Origin: Litorilinea aerophila | GTDB lineage: Bacteria > Chloroflexota > Anaerolineae > Caldilineales > Caldilineaceae | Length of the DNA stretch: 48,657 nucleotides | Direction of reading: 5' to 3' | NCBI GenBank assembly: GCA_945897075.1 | Contig: CAMDEX010000015.1 | Location: forward strand, 1 to 48,657 | Part shown: positions 41,591 through 48,657 of the stretch, one piece after another | How the letters are laid out: each line of letters begins with the position of its first letter | How positions within the stretch are numbered: the stretch's first letter is position 1 | Translations under genes and position numbers: made by a program | The notes under the pieces: model-generated | The model's database searches: none | Told to the model about the DNA's origin: nothing | The model's input: only the letters and a program-made list of their open reading frames with translations

Positions 41591-41875
41591 GTGGTTCGTA
41601 TTCGCCTGCGCCGTATGGGCGCAAAAAAGACACCGTTTTATCGTGTGGTTGTGGCCAACCAGCGCAGCCCCCGTGATGGACGCTTCATCGAGACGATCGG
41701 AACGTATGATCCTCTGACCAATCCGCCCACCATCGCCATCCAGCGTGAGCGGGCAACCCAGTGGCTTGTCCAGGGCGCACAGCCCAGCGACGCCGTCGCC
41801 CGTATGCTGAAGAAGATCGGTGTGATGGGGGCGGATGGTTCCGTCCTGGCCCCAGCCGAGGCAGTGGCGGTGTAG
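41591..41875 (+). CDS. rpsP: 30S ribosomal protein S16
   Basis: A 94-residue ribosomal protein S16. The N-terminal signature [20 protein letters not shown] is exact for the family, followed by [13 protein letters not shown] and the helical end [15 protein letters not shown]. Start is GTG 41591. Its place after ffh and before rimM is the usual bacterial order. Confidence 0.95.
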   Translation: MVRIRLRRMGAKKTPFYRVVVANQRSPRDGRFIETIGTYDPLTNPPTIAIQRERATQWLVQGAQPSDAVARMLKKIGVMGADGSVLAPAEAVAV

Positions 41876-41876
41876 C

Positions 41877-41947
41877 AGGTTGCGAGTTAGGAGTTGCGAG
41901 TTAGGAAACAAGCCGCGAAACTCATAACTCATAACCCCTAACTCCTA
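41877..41947. repeat. simple-word inverted repeat (GAGTTAGGA words)
   Basis: GCGAGTTAGGAGTTGCGAG words pair with CTCATAACTCATAACCCC and CTAACTCC words. It fills the spacer between rpsP and the KH gene and includes the bases ahead of its ribosome binding site. Confidence 0.7.
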
Positions 41948-41964
41948 CCCAGAAAGGTACTGCA

Positions 41965-42192
41965 ATGGAAAAGCTCGTCGAATTCATCGCCAAGTCCCTG
42001 GTGGAATACCCTGACGCGGTGGAAGTGAGCCAGCGATCCTACCGCGACCGGGTGGTTATGCGCCTGGTTGTACACCCGGAAGATACGGGTCGGGTGATCG
42101 GTAAGAGCGGGCGTGTCGCCAATGCCATTCGTACTGTGATGCGGGTTGCAGCCGTTAACGACGGACGCGATGTCACGCTGAAAATTCTGTAA
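41965..42192 (+). CDS. khpA: KH-domain RNA-binding protein (KhpA/YlqC type)
   Basis: A 75-residue single KH domain. The start is MEKLVEFIAKSLVEYPDAV and the GxxG loop is VIGKSGRVANAIRTVM. This protein binds RNA and commonly lies between rpsP and rimM, as here. AGAAAGG lies ahead of ATG 41965. A strong terminator stands 100 bases after its stop. Confidence 0.93.
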   Translation: MEKLVEFIAKSLVEYPDAVEVSQRSYRDRVVMRLVVHPEDTGRVIGKSGRVANAIRTVMRVAAVNDGRDVTLKIL

Positions 42193-42216
42193 CACCCGGT
42201 GTCAAGTATAGAGATC

Positions 42217-42282
42217 AGGACTTACGCAGTTACTCCTGGGAACGCCGCCATCCCTGGCGGTGTTCCTAGCTGTGAAAGTCCT
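42217..42282 (+). repeat. MITE-like palindromic element, copy 2
   Basis: A 66-bp element with 7-bp terminal inverted repeats AGGACTT (42217-42223) and AAGTCCT (42276-42282). Inside is a hairpin GGAACGCCGCCA/TGGCGGTGTTCC with a TCCC loop (42239-42266). The left 30 bases match the element at 20206-20274 in opposite direction. Confidence 0.75.
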
Positions 42283-42290
42283 GGGGATGA

Positions 42291-42325
42291 AACAGCGGAA
42301 GGAGCTACTCCCTTCCGCTGTTTTT
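42291..42325 (+). terminator. Rho-independent terminator after khpA
   Basis: AACAGCGGAAGG (42291-42302) pairs perfectly with CCTTCCGCTGTT (42311-42322) across an 8-base loop, followed by a run of Ts. It closes the ffh-rpsP-khpA transcript and implies a separate start for rimM. Confidence 0.85.
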
Positions 42326-42444
42326 GATTCTGCGTTCGTAGCATAGGGACACGGGGTAGGGCGGGCGGATCATACGCCCTCACCGGCAGATTTCGCCCCG
42401 CCCTATAGCCCTGCCCTACCAATCCTCGTTCAGAAGGATTCTCA

Positions 42445-43086
42445 ATGGCCGAAACATCCCTACCTGCGCCCGCTGCTTCCACCCCATCCAAGCGCCAACG
42501 CAGCCGACGTGAGCAACCCAGCGGGTCGTCGCGCGAATACCGCCATCGCAACCAGGCGGTCCACATCCCCGACGGCTACATGGCGGTGGGGCGGCTGATC
42601 GGCGCGCACGGGCTGACCGGTGAATTGCGGGTCGAATTGCACACAGACTTCCCCGAGCGCTTTGCTCCCGGCGCTACGGTTCTGGTGGGCGAAGGGCTGC
42701 GCTCCTACGCCATTGTCGGCGCGCGCGAACACAAAGGGATGATTTTGTTGGTTTTGGTCGGTGTCACAGACCGCACGGCGGCGGAAGAGCTGCGCGGCGA
42801 GTGGCTTTTCATTCCAGAGACCGCGGCCATGCCCCTGCCCGAGGGCAACTTTTGGGTACACGACATTATCGGGCTGGCTGTGGTGGACGAGACTGGGCTA
42901 TCGCTTGGCCGGGTGACGGATGTTCTGCAAACCGGGGCCAACGACGTTTATATTATCGCGCCCACCGCAACCGTCAACCAGGGCAAAGAGTTGCTCATCC
43001 CCGCCACCGCCGAGGTTGTGCAACGGGTAGATGTGGCGGGCAGGACAATGACAATCCGTCTGATCCCCGGCCTCGTTGATGAATAG
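42445..43086 (+). CDS. rimM: ribosome maturation factor RimM
   Basis: A 213-residue RimM that assists 30S maturation near the head through S19. The conserved core starts at YMAVGRLIGAHGLTGELRVEL. The PRC-barrel half has VHDIIGLAVVDETGLSLGRVTDVL and ends with LLIPATAEVVQ and MTIRLIPGLVDE. The first 40 residues are a basic, low-complexity extension (SKRQRSRREQPSGSSREYRH), unusual for the family; the ATG in YMAVGR would give the standard length. AGAAGGA precedes 42445. No trmD or rplS follows; dprA is next. Confidence 0.9.
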   Translation: MAETSLPAPAASTPSKRQRSRREQPSGSSREYRHRNQAVHIPDGYMAVGRLIGAHGLTGELRVELHTDFPERFAPGATVLVGEGLRSYAIVGAREHKGMILLVLVGVTDRTAAEELRGEWLFIPETAAMPLPEGNFWVHDIIGLAVVDETGLSLGRVTDVLQTGANDVYIIAPTATVNQGKELLIPATAEVVQRVDVAGRTMTIRLIPGLVDE

Positions 43087-43113
43087 TGGAATTGTCAAAG
43101 AGTGAACAGTGAA

Positions 43114-43138
43114 CAGTAATCAGTTTTACTGATTACTG
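43114..43138. repeat. CAGTAATCAG/CTGATTACTG hairpin
   Basis: A perfect 10-bp stem with a 5-base TTTTA loop after rimM. Same word family as 41454-41538. It might contribute to transcript ending, but no T-run follows. Confidence 0.6.
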
Positions 43139-43152
43139 CCCTGAAAAATAGC

Positions 43153-43223
43153 TTGTATACACGGATCAAAAGAAACACGGATCAACCAAAAAAATCTGTG
43201 TTTCTTTCTATCCGTGTATACAA
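43153..43223. repeat. long inverted repeat (TTGTATACACGGAT words)
   Basis: Arms 43153-43182 and 43194-43223 pair at about 27 of 30 positions. It lies between rimM and dprA. The long upstream frame of dprA translates this repeat and is not used. Confidence 0.75.
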
Positions 43224-43323
43224 AATTTTCATTCCCCATGGCGCACGTAAGTGCATGGAAAACTGTTCACTGATTACGAAGACGGGAACTCACTGCGTGA
43301 CAAGCGCTGAGGTTATCCAGCCC

Positions 43324-44403
43324 ATGCACGAAAAAGCCTTCTGGATTGGGTTCAATCAGGTGCCCGGTATCGGCCCTGCCCGCCTCGCTGCGCTGGTGGA
43401 GGTGTGCGGCTCGGTGGAAGCTGCCTGGAAAGCGCCCATCCAGCAACTCAAAGAGGCTGGGCTGGACCGGCGCTCGCTGGAAAGCCTGCTTGCCGTGCGC
43501 CGCTCTCTGGATTTGGAAGCCGCCTGGCAACGGGTTGTCCAGGCGGGTGTCCAGGTCTTCACCTGGGACGACGCCGAGTATCCCGACAACCTGCGCCAGG
43601 TGCCTCTGTCGCCCCCAGTACTCTATGTGCGCGGGCAACTGGTGGACGAAGACCGGCTGGCCGTGGCGCTGGTGGGGACGCGCCAGGCTTCGGCTTATGG
43701 CCGCGAGGTGGCGCGCCGCCTGGGGCAGGAATTGGCGCAAAACGGGATTACCGTCGTCAGCGGTCTGGCTTTGGGCATTGACGCCATTGCCCACGAAGCC
43801 GCGTTGGCCGCGGGCGGGCGCACAATTGCCGTTCTGGGCAGCGGGGTGGATCAGATTTATCCCCTGCAAAACCGCAAAATGGCCCAGGCGATGCTGACCC
43901 AGGGCGCGCTGGTGAGCGAATACCCGTTGGGCACCCGGCCAGAAGCCAGCAACTTTCCACCCCGCAACCGGATCATCAGCGGCTTGAGTCTGGCGGTGGT
44001 GGTGGTGGAGGCGGGCCAACGCAGCGGCGCGCTAATCACAGCCAAATTTGCTGCGGAGCAGAGCCGCGACGTTTTTGCTGTGCCCGGCTCCATTTTACAG
44101 CCAAGCAGTGCAGGCTGTAATGCGCTGATCCAGGACGGCGCATCGCCTCTGCTTTCGGTGGCCGATCTGCTCGATCAACTACACCTGGAGCGGGCCGCAG
44201 TACAGAAAGAAGCCCGCCAGACCATTCCCGCCGACCCGACCGAGCGCCGCCTGTTGGAGCATCTTAGCAGCGAACCGATCTATCTGGACGAAATCGTGCG
44301 CGGTGCGGCCATGCCCGCGGCCCAGGTAAGCAGTCTTTTGGCGATGATGGAACTCAAAGGGCTGGTGCGCCAGGTCAGTTCAATGCGCTATGTCAGAGGT
44401 TAG
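43324..44403 (+). CDS. dprA: DNA-processing protein DprA
   Basis: A 359-residue DprA/Smf that binds single-stranded DNA and loads RecA during transformation. The N-terminal SAM-like part (VPGIGPARLAALVEVCGSVE) is followed by the Rossmann core: VALVGTRQASAYGREVARRL, SGLALGIDAIAHEAAL, VLGSGVDQIYPLQNR, NRIISGLSLAVVVVEAG and SGALITAKFAAEQSRDVFAVPG. The C-terminal winged helix (LLEHLSSEPIYLDEIVRGA) is present. ATG 43324 with GAGG about 12 bases upstream gives normal length. The neighbours are rimM and a guanylyltransferase gene. Confidence 0.93.
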   Translation: MHEKAFWIGFNQVPGIGPARLAALVEVCGSVEAAWKAPIQQLKEAGLDRRSLESLLAVRRSLDLEAAWQRVVQAGVQVFTWDDAEYPDNLRQVPLSPPVLYVRGQLVDEDRLAVALVGTRQASAYGREVARRLGQELAQNGITVVSGLALGIDAIAHEAALAAGGRTIAVLGSGVDQIYPLQNRKMAQAMLTQGALVSEYPLGTRPEASNFPPRNRIISGLSLAVVVVEAGQRSGALITAKFAAEQSRDVFAVPGSILQPSSAGCNALIQDGASPLLSVADLLDQLHLERAAVQKEARQTIPADPTERRLLEHLSSEPIYLDEIVRGAAMPAAQVSSLLAMMELKGLVRQVSSMRYVRG

Positions 44404-44507
44404 TTGATTGGTTGATTGGGTGATTAGTTGATTGGGGTCAACCAATCAACCAGTGAACCAGTGAACCAATGAACCAATCACCCAATCACCCAATCAACCC
44501 GTCTGTC
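44404..44507. repeat. simple-word inverted repeat (TTGATTGG words)
   Basis: TTGATTGGTTGATTGGGTG words are mirrored by CAACCAATCAACC and CACCCAATCACCC words. It fills the 117-base gap between dprA and the next gene. Confidence 0.75.
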
Positions 44508-44520
44508 AAAGGAGACAGTT

Positions 44521-45597
44521 GTGTATATTGCTATTTTAGCCGGTGGGGTTGGCAGCCGTCTGTGGCCGCGCAGCCGCGAATCAATGCCCAAACAGTTCAG
44601 CGACGTGACCGGCTCTGGCCGCACGATGATTCAGGCCACCGTTGACCGTCTGGATGGCCTGGCGCAGATGAGCGACATTTACGTCGTTACCGGCCGCCGC
44701 TATCGGGATACCGTACTGGCGCAATTGCCGGGAATTCCGCCGCAGAATGTGATCGTCGAACCCAGCGGACGCAACACAGGGCCAGCGATTGGGCTGGCCT
44801 GCGTTCATATCCACCGCCGCGACCCCAGCGGGATCATCGCTTTGCTCCACGCCGATCACATCATCCAAGATGCGGCGGCCTATCGCGCGGTGCTGCGCCA
44901 GGCCGAGCAGACCGCGCGCAGCGATTATTTGACTGTTCTGGGCATCACGCCTACGTCGCCCCACACCGGCTATGGCTACATCAAACGCACGGGCGAACCC
45001 CTGCCCGTCTCCGCCAGCCTGCCGGTCTACGCGGTCGAGCGCTTCTTGGAAAAGCCGGATCGGGCCAGCGCCGAGAGCTTCCTGGCAGATGGCAGCTACT
45101 ATTGGAACGCCGGCAACTTTATCGCCCGCGTGGATCGGCTGCTGGGTGAGTTTGCGCGCCAACTGCCCGCACTCCACCGCGGGCTGGAACAGATCGGCTC
45201 CAGTTTGGGCAGCGGCCAGGCGCAAGAGGTCTTGGAGGAGGTCTGGGAGAGAATGCCCGCCATCTCCATCGATCACGGCGTGATGGAGAATGCCCAGCGC
45301 GTGGCCGTCATTCCCCTCCAGGCCGGTTGGAACGACGTGGGCAGTTGGGATGCGTTAGAAGAGATTCTTGGCGCTGACAGCGAGGGCAATTGTCTGGTGC
45401 AGGGCGAGACGCTGCTCGTGGATAGCCGCGGCGTCATCGTTTCTGGGGGCGAGCGGTTGATAGCGCTGGTGGGTGTCGAGGATCTGGTCGTCGTGGATAC
45501 GGGGGACGCCCTACTAATTGGGCACAAAAAGCGGATGCAAAAGATCAAAGAGGTAGTCGAACGGCTGCGCGCTGAAAACCGAACTGATCTTTTATGA
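44521..45597 (+). CDS. manC: mannose-1-phosphate guanylyltransferase
   Basis: A 358-residue nucleotidyltransferase making GDP-mannose from mannose 1-phosphate and GTP. The pyrophosphorylase signature AGGVGSRLWPRSRESMPKQF is at the N-terminus, followed by VEPSGRNTGPAIGLA, HADHIIQD, FLEKPD and NAGNFIARVD, and GWNDVGSWDAL near the end. Length fits the single-domain form without the isomerase half. GTG 44521 follows AAAGGAGACAG. Precursor mannose 1-phosphate needs a phosphomannomutase not seen here; manA at 2986 could supply mannose 6-phosphate. Confidence 0.92.
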   Translation: MYIAILAGGVGSRLWPRSRESMPKQFSDVTGSGRTMIQATVDRLDGLAQMSDIYVVTGRRYRDTVLAQLPGIPPQNVIVEPSGRNTGPAIGLACVHIHRRDPSGIIALLHADHIIQDAAAYRAVLRQAEQTARSDYLTVLGITPTSPHTGYGYIKRTGEPLPVSASLPVYAVERFLEKPDRASAESFLADGSYYWNAGNFIARVDRLLGEFARQLPALHRGLEQIGSSLGSGQAQEVLEEVWERMPAISIDHGVMENAQRVAVIPLQAGWNDVGSWDALEEILGADSEGNCLVQGETLLVDSRGVIVSGGERLIALVGVEDLVVVDTGDALLIGHKKRMQKIKEVVERLRAENRTDLL

Positions 45598-45630
45598 TAC
45601 CTGCGACAAGCTCAGTACAAGGGAGTGGCG

Positions 45631-47445
45631 ATGGCAAATCAACCCAATCCTGCCGTGAATGATGGCCGCCGTTTCGCCTGGCGCGGCAGCGAGAGTGTTA
45701 GCTGGCTGTTGCTGGGTCTCCTGGTCGGTCTGCTCATCGGTTGGGTGATCTGGCCCGTGCAGTGGACGGACGCGGGTCTGGATGATCTCAGCCCGGCGGT
45801 GCGCGCCCAGTTTATTTCGGCCACAGCCGATGCCTATGTCGCCTCTGGCGGTCAGGAGCCGGCTACGGCGCTGGCGCGTATGCACGGTTTTACCAACCCC
45901 CAGGCCGCGGTTGCCGAAGCCATCGTCTTCTATCAGCAGAATGGCGACCCCAACCGGGCCATCCGCGAGGTCAACCTGCGCAGCCTGGCCTCGGCGCTGG
46001 GCAGCCTGCCGATCACAGGCCGTTCGCCCACGCCTGGGCTGGAGATCGGCTGGCTGGACTGGATTCTGGTGGCCTTTGCCGCGCTTCTCCTCCTCGCCGG
46101 TGGCCTTTGGCTTGGGCGCAGGCTCTCGCTGGGCCGTAAAACGCCGCTGCCTGTACCTTCGGCCCAGCCAACTTCGGCCAGCCCCCCCACTGCGGGCAAC
46201 CAACCGGCTTGGGTTTTGCCCCAGTCGTTTACGCCGTCACCGCCAGCGCCCGCCCAATCTGCCCCATCTGCTGCCAGTTGGCAGCCTTCTGCGCCGAACG
46301 ATCAGCCGGTCAGCGCCCCGCCGCACCCAAGTGAGAGCAGCCCGCGTGTGGTGATCGAAACCTGGGACAGCCGCGACGATGCGCCGATTTTTGCCGAACC
46401 GGTTTTCCCGCCCTCGGGACGCAGCGCACCCCAAGCGCCAACGCAACCCAAGCAGCCCCAAGCAGAGACAGACGAGATTCAGCGTATTGTGCCGGGCGTC
46501 TCTCGCCCTACGATCTTCGATCCGGGCACGGAAGATGAGGAGGAAGCGCAGCAATCCGAATGGCAGTCGTGGGAATCCACTGAACGCAGCGCGCCTGCCG
46601 CGCCAGCAACAGCCAAGCCAGACGAGGACGAGGATGGCGGTTGGGAAGACGACTGGGATCGGGACACCACCGCTCTGGAAGACGACGAGTTTGACGATGA
46701 GTTTGACGACGAAGTGGACGAATTGGATGACGGGCGAGCCGATGACGAGTGGGATGCCGCCGCGGAGGAAGACGACGCGGACATTACCCCTGCCGCCCCC
46801 ACGCCAATCACCCCGGTTGCCCCGGTTGCCCCGGTTGCCCCGGCGACAGCAGCGCGCAGGACACCCCCTTCTCCACCCAAAACAGTTGTTTCGACTGCCG
46901 ACGATGACGCGGGCGGATTCTTGCCCACTGTCCAGGGCGTACTCAGTTCGCTCTTGCGGGGTGAGAAGGAGAGCAACCCGCCCGCGCGCGGCGGCAAGGC
47001 CATCAGCAGCTTTGTGGCCGATTTCCACGCCGGAATTCTGGCCTACGAGCAGAGTTTTACAATTACCTCTACTGGCGGCGAGGATGGCACCCCTTTGGGC
47101 GCGTGCGGTGTGGGGATCAGCGAAAAGCTAGACAAAGAGGCGGCCCATTCGGACAAAGTGCGCGTGCTGGATGTCTGGCTCTATGACGGCGGCGATGTGC
47201 GCAGTTGGAATCAATACCTGACCAGCCCCGGTATGGACAGAGAGGCCCTGGCCACCCAGGCCAAGAGTTCGGCCACCATCACCGGCGAACCACTGGATAT
47301 CGCCCCCGGTCTGGCTTTTCGCATCACATCCAAGAATCTGGTGTTGGAGTGTCGGGTCGTCGCGGCCGAATTTCTGCCTACCACCCCCGCGCCGAGTCCT
47401 CTGCGCAGTGTGCGCATCGAAATGACGGCAAAAGCGGCAAAGTAG
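45631..47445 (+). CDS. membrane protein with proline-rich and acidic linker
   Basis: A 604-residue protein. It has one hydrophobic segment at about 27-43 (WLLLGLLVGLLIGWVIW), an extracytoplasmic-looking region to about 145, and a second at about 148-167 (WILVAFAALLLLAGGLWL). Then comes a long low-complexity part: proline/alanine-rich (residues 175-275), then acidic (DDEFDDEFDDEVDELDDG near 365) and a PVAPVAPVAP stretch. The last 140 residues (from about FLPTVQGVLSSLL) are an ordered domain of no family I know. ATG 45631 is used, GGGAG upstream. It ends the plus-strand block 34 bases after manC. Confidence 0.75.
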   Translation: MANQPNPAVNDGRRFAWRGSESVSWLLLGLLVGLLIGWVIWPVQWTDAGLDDLSPAVRAQFISATADAYVASGGQEPATALARMHGFTNPQAAVAEAIVFYQQNGDPNRAIREVNLRSLASALGSLPITGRSPTPGLEIGWLDWILVAFAALLLLAGGLWLGRRLSLGRKTPLPVPSAQPTSASPPTAGNQPAWVLPQSFTPSPPAPAQSAPSAASWQPSAPNDQPVSAPPHPSESSPRVVIETWDSRDDAPIFAEPVFPPSGRSAPQAPTQPKQPQAETDEIQRIVPGVSRPTIFDPGTEDEEEAQQSEWQSWESTERSAPAAPATAKPDEDEDGGWEDDWDRDTTALEDDEFDDEFDDEVDELDDGRADDEWDAAAEEDDADITPAAPTPITPVAPVAPVAPATAARRTPPSPPKTVVSTADDDAGGFLPTVQGVLSSLLRGEKESNPPARGGKAISSFVADFHAGILAYEQSFTITSTGGEDGTPLGACGVGISEKLDKEAAHSDKVRVLDVWLYDGGDVRSWNQYLTSPGMDREALATQAKSSATITGEPLDIAPGLAFRITSKNLVLECRVVAAEFLPTTPAPSPLRSVRIEMTAKAAK

Positions 47446-47450
47446 GAGAA

Positions 47451-47505
47451 GGTATTGGGATATTGGGTATTTCATCGAGACGACGCCACTACGAAATATC
47501 CAATA
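47451..47505. repeat. simple-word inverted repeat (TATTGGGTATT words)
   Basis: TATTGGGATATTGGGTATTT words at the left and AAATATCCAATATCC at the right pair across a short loop. It is located after the membrane protein gene. Confidence 0.7.
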
Positions 47506-47537
47506 TCCAGTCCGACCTGCCAACACAGCGCCGCCCC

Positions 47538-47564
47538 GTAAGTCGGACTGACAGTCCGACTTAC
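47538..47564. terminator. 12-bp AGTCGGACT-type hairpin at a convergent gene end
   Basis: GTAAGTCGGACT (47538-47549) pairs exactly with AGTCCGACTTAC (47553-47564), loop of three. It lies between the ends of the membrane protein gene and the minus-strand AAA gene, like the related hairpin at 32132. A terminator role is inferred from its place. Confidence 0.6.
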
Positions 47565-47604
47565 CAATGTTGGGTTTTGACATCGCTATTTGCGCCGCAC
47601 TGCG

Positions 47605-48657
47605 CTAGAGCGCAAAGACGCGAAAGCCCTGATTGCCGAAACAGTAAACGACAAACTGGCTGATCTGCGCTTCCGGGTATTCGCGACGCAAGCCTTCGAC
47701 ATAGCCGGCAATCTGTTCCGTATCCTCCGGCTGAAGTTCGAACGCGTCGATGGGTGTATTCAGTTTGCGAAATTCGGCGTTGGAATAGTATTTGAACTCA
47801 ATCACCCAGCGCAGCCCGGCAAATTTCTCGTGGTATTTGCCCACAAACTCCAAATCGCTCTTGCCCGATGGATAGGAGCGTTCTACATTCCAGGTGAACC
47901 ACGTGGAGAGATAGCGGCTGCACAGTTCAAAGAAGGTGCTGCGGTAGAAATTTTCATTCACTTTCGTAAAAATGGCTTCGGGAAACTGACCGATATATTC
48001 ACGCCAGTAGCCGGCAAAGAGTTGTTCCAGGCTGGGCTGGTTGACAAAGGCCTGCATCATCTCCGCGTAGCGGGTCGAGACATCAATGCGGTGCAGTTCA
48101 TTGAAGTACTCGACAAAGATTTGGCGGAGATTAAGGTTGGGCAAGCGCAGAAAAAACTTATCCTCCAGCGTAAGCATGCCCAGATAGAAAAAGGAGATCG
48201 GGTAAAAGCCCGGCTGGAAGAATTGCACTGTATCGAACTTGCTGGTCAGGGAATTCCGATCATAAGCGATGCGATTTTGCGTCATCAATTGGGTGACAAA
48301 GGCTTCGGTGTCGCCGGCATGGGCGCTGGTCAGACGGCGCACCCAACTCAGGTCTGTGCGCAGATTCAGATCAGTCAAAAATTCCGGCATCTCTTTATGA
48401 AAGGTGAAGTACTCCAGAAAATACATCAGAATCGTCGAATTGTAGAGCGCCTCGCCTGCGGGATCGACAAAGTGATAGCCGTTGTAATGATTGCGGATGG
48501 TCGTGTCCACCAGCGGGCGCGTCGCCGGATCTATGGCATAGTCGGCGTATACTTCGTCCAACAAGCGATCCACTTCGGTCTGGGTGAAACCCAACATCGC
48601 TTCAAACTCCGGGCGCAGGGTGATGATCGAAGCAATGTTGAAGCCCGACGCCAACTC
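47605..48657 (-). CDS. AAA-ATPase-like/PD-(D/E)XK nuclease family protein (partial)
   Basis: The C-terminal 351 residues of a protein whose start lies beyond the right edge. Sequence begins ELASGFNIAS; the part seen has the HYNGYHFVDP segment typical of the AAA-ATPase-like family (with DUF1703). The C-terminal nuclease region has GKSDLEFVGKYHEKF and LRWVIEFKYY, an Asp then ExK arrangement of the PD-(D/E)XK fold. The Walker motifs are in the missing part. Such proteins are common in accessory regions of gut and soil bacteria and of unknown function. Confidence 0.75.
   Translation of the reverse strand, partial: ELASGFNIASIITLRPEFEAMLGFTQTEVDRLLDEVYADYAIDPATRPLVDTTIRNHYNGYHFVDPAGEALYNSTILMYFLEYFTFHKEMPEFLTDLNLRTDLSWVRRLTSAHAGDTEAFVTQLMTQNRIAYDRNSLTSKFDTVQFFQPGFYPISFFYLGMLTLEDKFFLRLPNLNLRQIFVEYFNELHRIDVSTRYAEMMQAFVNQPSLEQLFAGYWREYIGQFPEAIFTKVNENFYRSTFFELCSRYLSTWFTWNVERSYPSGKSDLEFVGKYHEKFAGLRWVIEFKYYSNAEFRKLNTPIDAFELQPEDTEQIAGYVEGLRREYPEAQISQFVVYCFGNQGFRVFAL

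Overview
The window looks like a chromosomal segment of a Chloroflexota bacterium of the Anaerolineae/Caldilinea type. This is an inference from the moderately high GC content, the gene repertoire (paired enolase-superfamily enzymes, ThuA, Gfo/Idh/MocA, PhyH and a sugar ABC transporter without its own ATPase) and the many intergenic hairpin repeats built from simple words. No rRNA, tRNA, CRISPR array or complete insertion sequence was seen.

Layout. (1) 1-5.4 kb: sugar-phosphate genes on the plus strand (6-phosphofructokinase, a SIS-domain 6-phospho-3-hexuloisomerase, a ferritin-like protein, a mannose-6-phosphate isomerase), then a frameshifted gene remnant and a sialidase-like BNR protein. 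(2) 5.4-6.0 kb: a composite minisatellite. (3) 6.0-18.6 kb: an accessory, defence-like island. It starts with an operon of DUF4007 protein, large P-loop ATPase, HNH nuclease and methyltransferase-HIT fusion. That operon runs into a cysteine desulfurase that has lost its N-terminal third. This resembles the Ssp/Dnd phosphorothioation neighbourhood with its sulfur-transfer half deleted. It is followed by an HExxH metalloprotein convergent with a membrane-anchored CHAT protease, a NADAR protein, two small acidic proteins and an AlbA_2/Schlafen-type regulator. (4) 18.8-36.5 kb: carbohydrate uptake and catabolism (binding lipoprotein and two permeases on plus; aminotransferase, PhyH oxygenase, PPOX protein, amidohydrolase, enolase-superfamily enzyme, deacetylase-like protein, MocA-type dehydrogenase, APH-type kinase and a second enolase-superfamily enzyme on minus; LysE, ThuA, ABM-like protein and methyltransferase on plus). 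(5) 36.5-39.9 kb: a small helical protein divergent from an HNH-RNA ligase fusion, peptidase T, and a small antitoxin-like gene. (6) 40-47.4 kb: housekeeping genes ffh, rpsP, a KH-domain RNA-binding protein, rimM, dprA, a mannose-1-phosphate guanylyltransferase and a two-segment membrane protein. (7) At the right edge lies the C-terminal part of an AAA-ATPase-like/PD-(D/E)XK protein.

How the parts work together. manA and the guanylyltransferase could supply GDP-mannose, with phosphofructokinase and the hexuloisomerase acting on the same fructose-6-phosphate node. The 18.8-36.5 kb block reads as uptake and oxidative or lyase catabolism of sugars or sugar acids. The island at 6-18.6 kb shows gene decay (truncated desulfurase, shortened HIT tail, shortened AlbA_2 tail, a duplicated gene tail at 22.3 kb).

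The strongest candidates for something new are the HNH-RNA ligase fusion at 37.1 kb, the DUF4007/ATPase/HNH/methyltransferase-HIT operon with its deletion junction, and the convergent metallopeptidase/CHAT pair. All function calls rest on motif reading only; no database search was possible.
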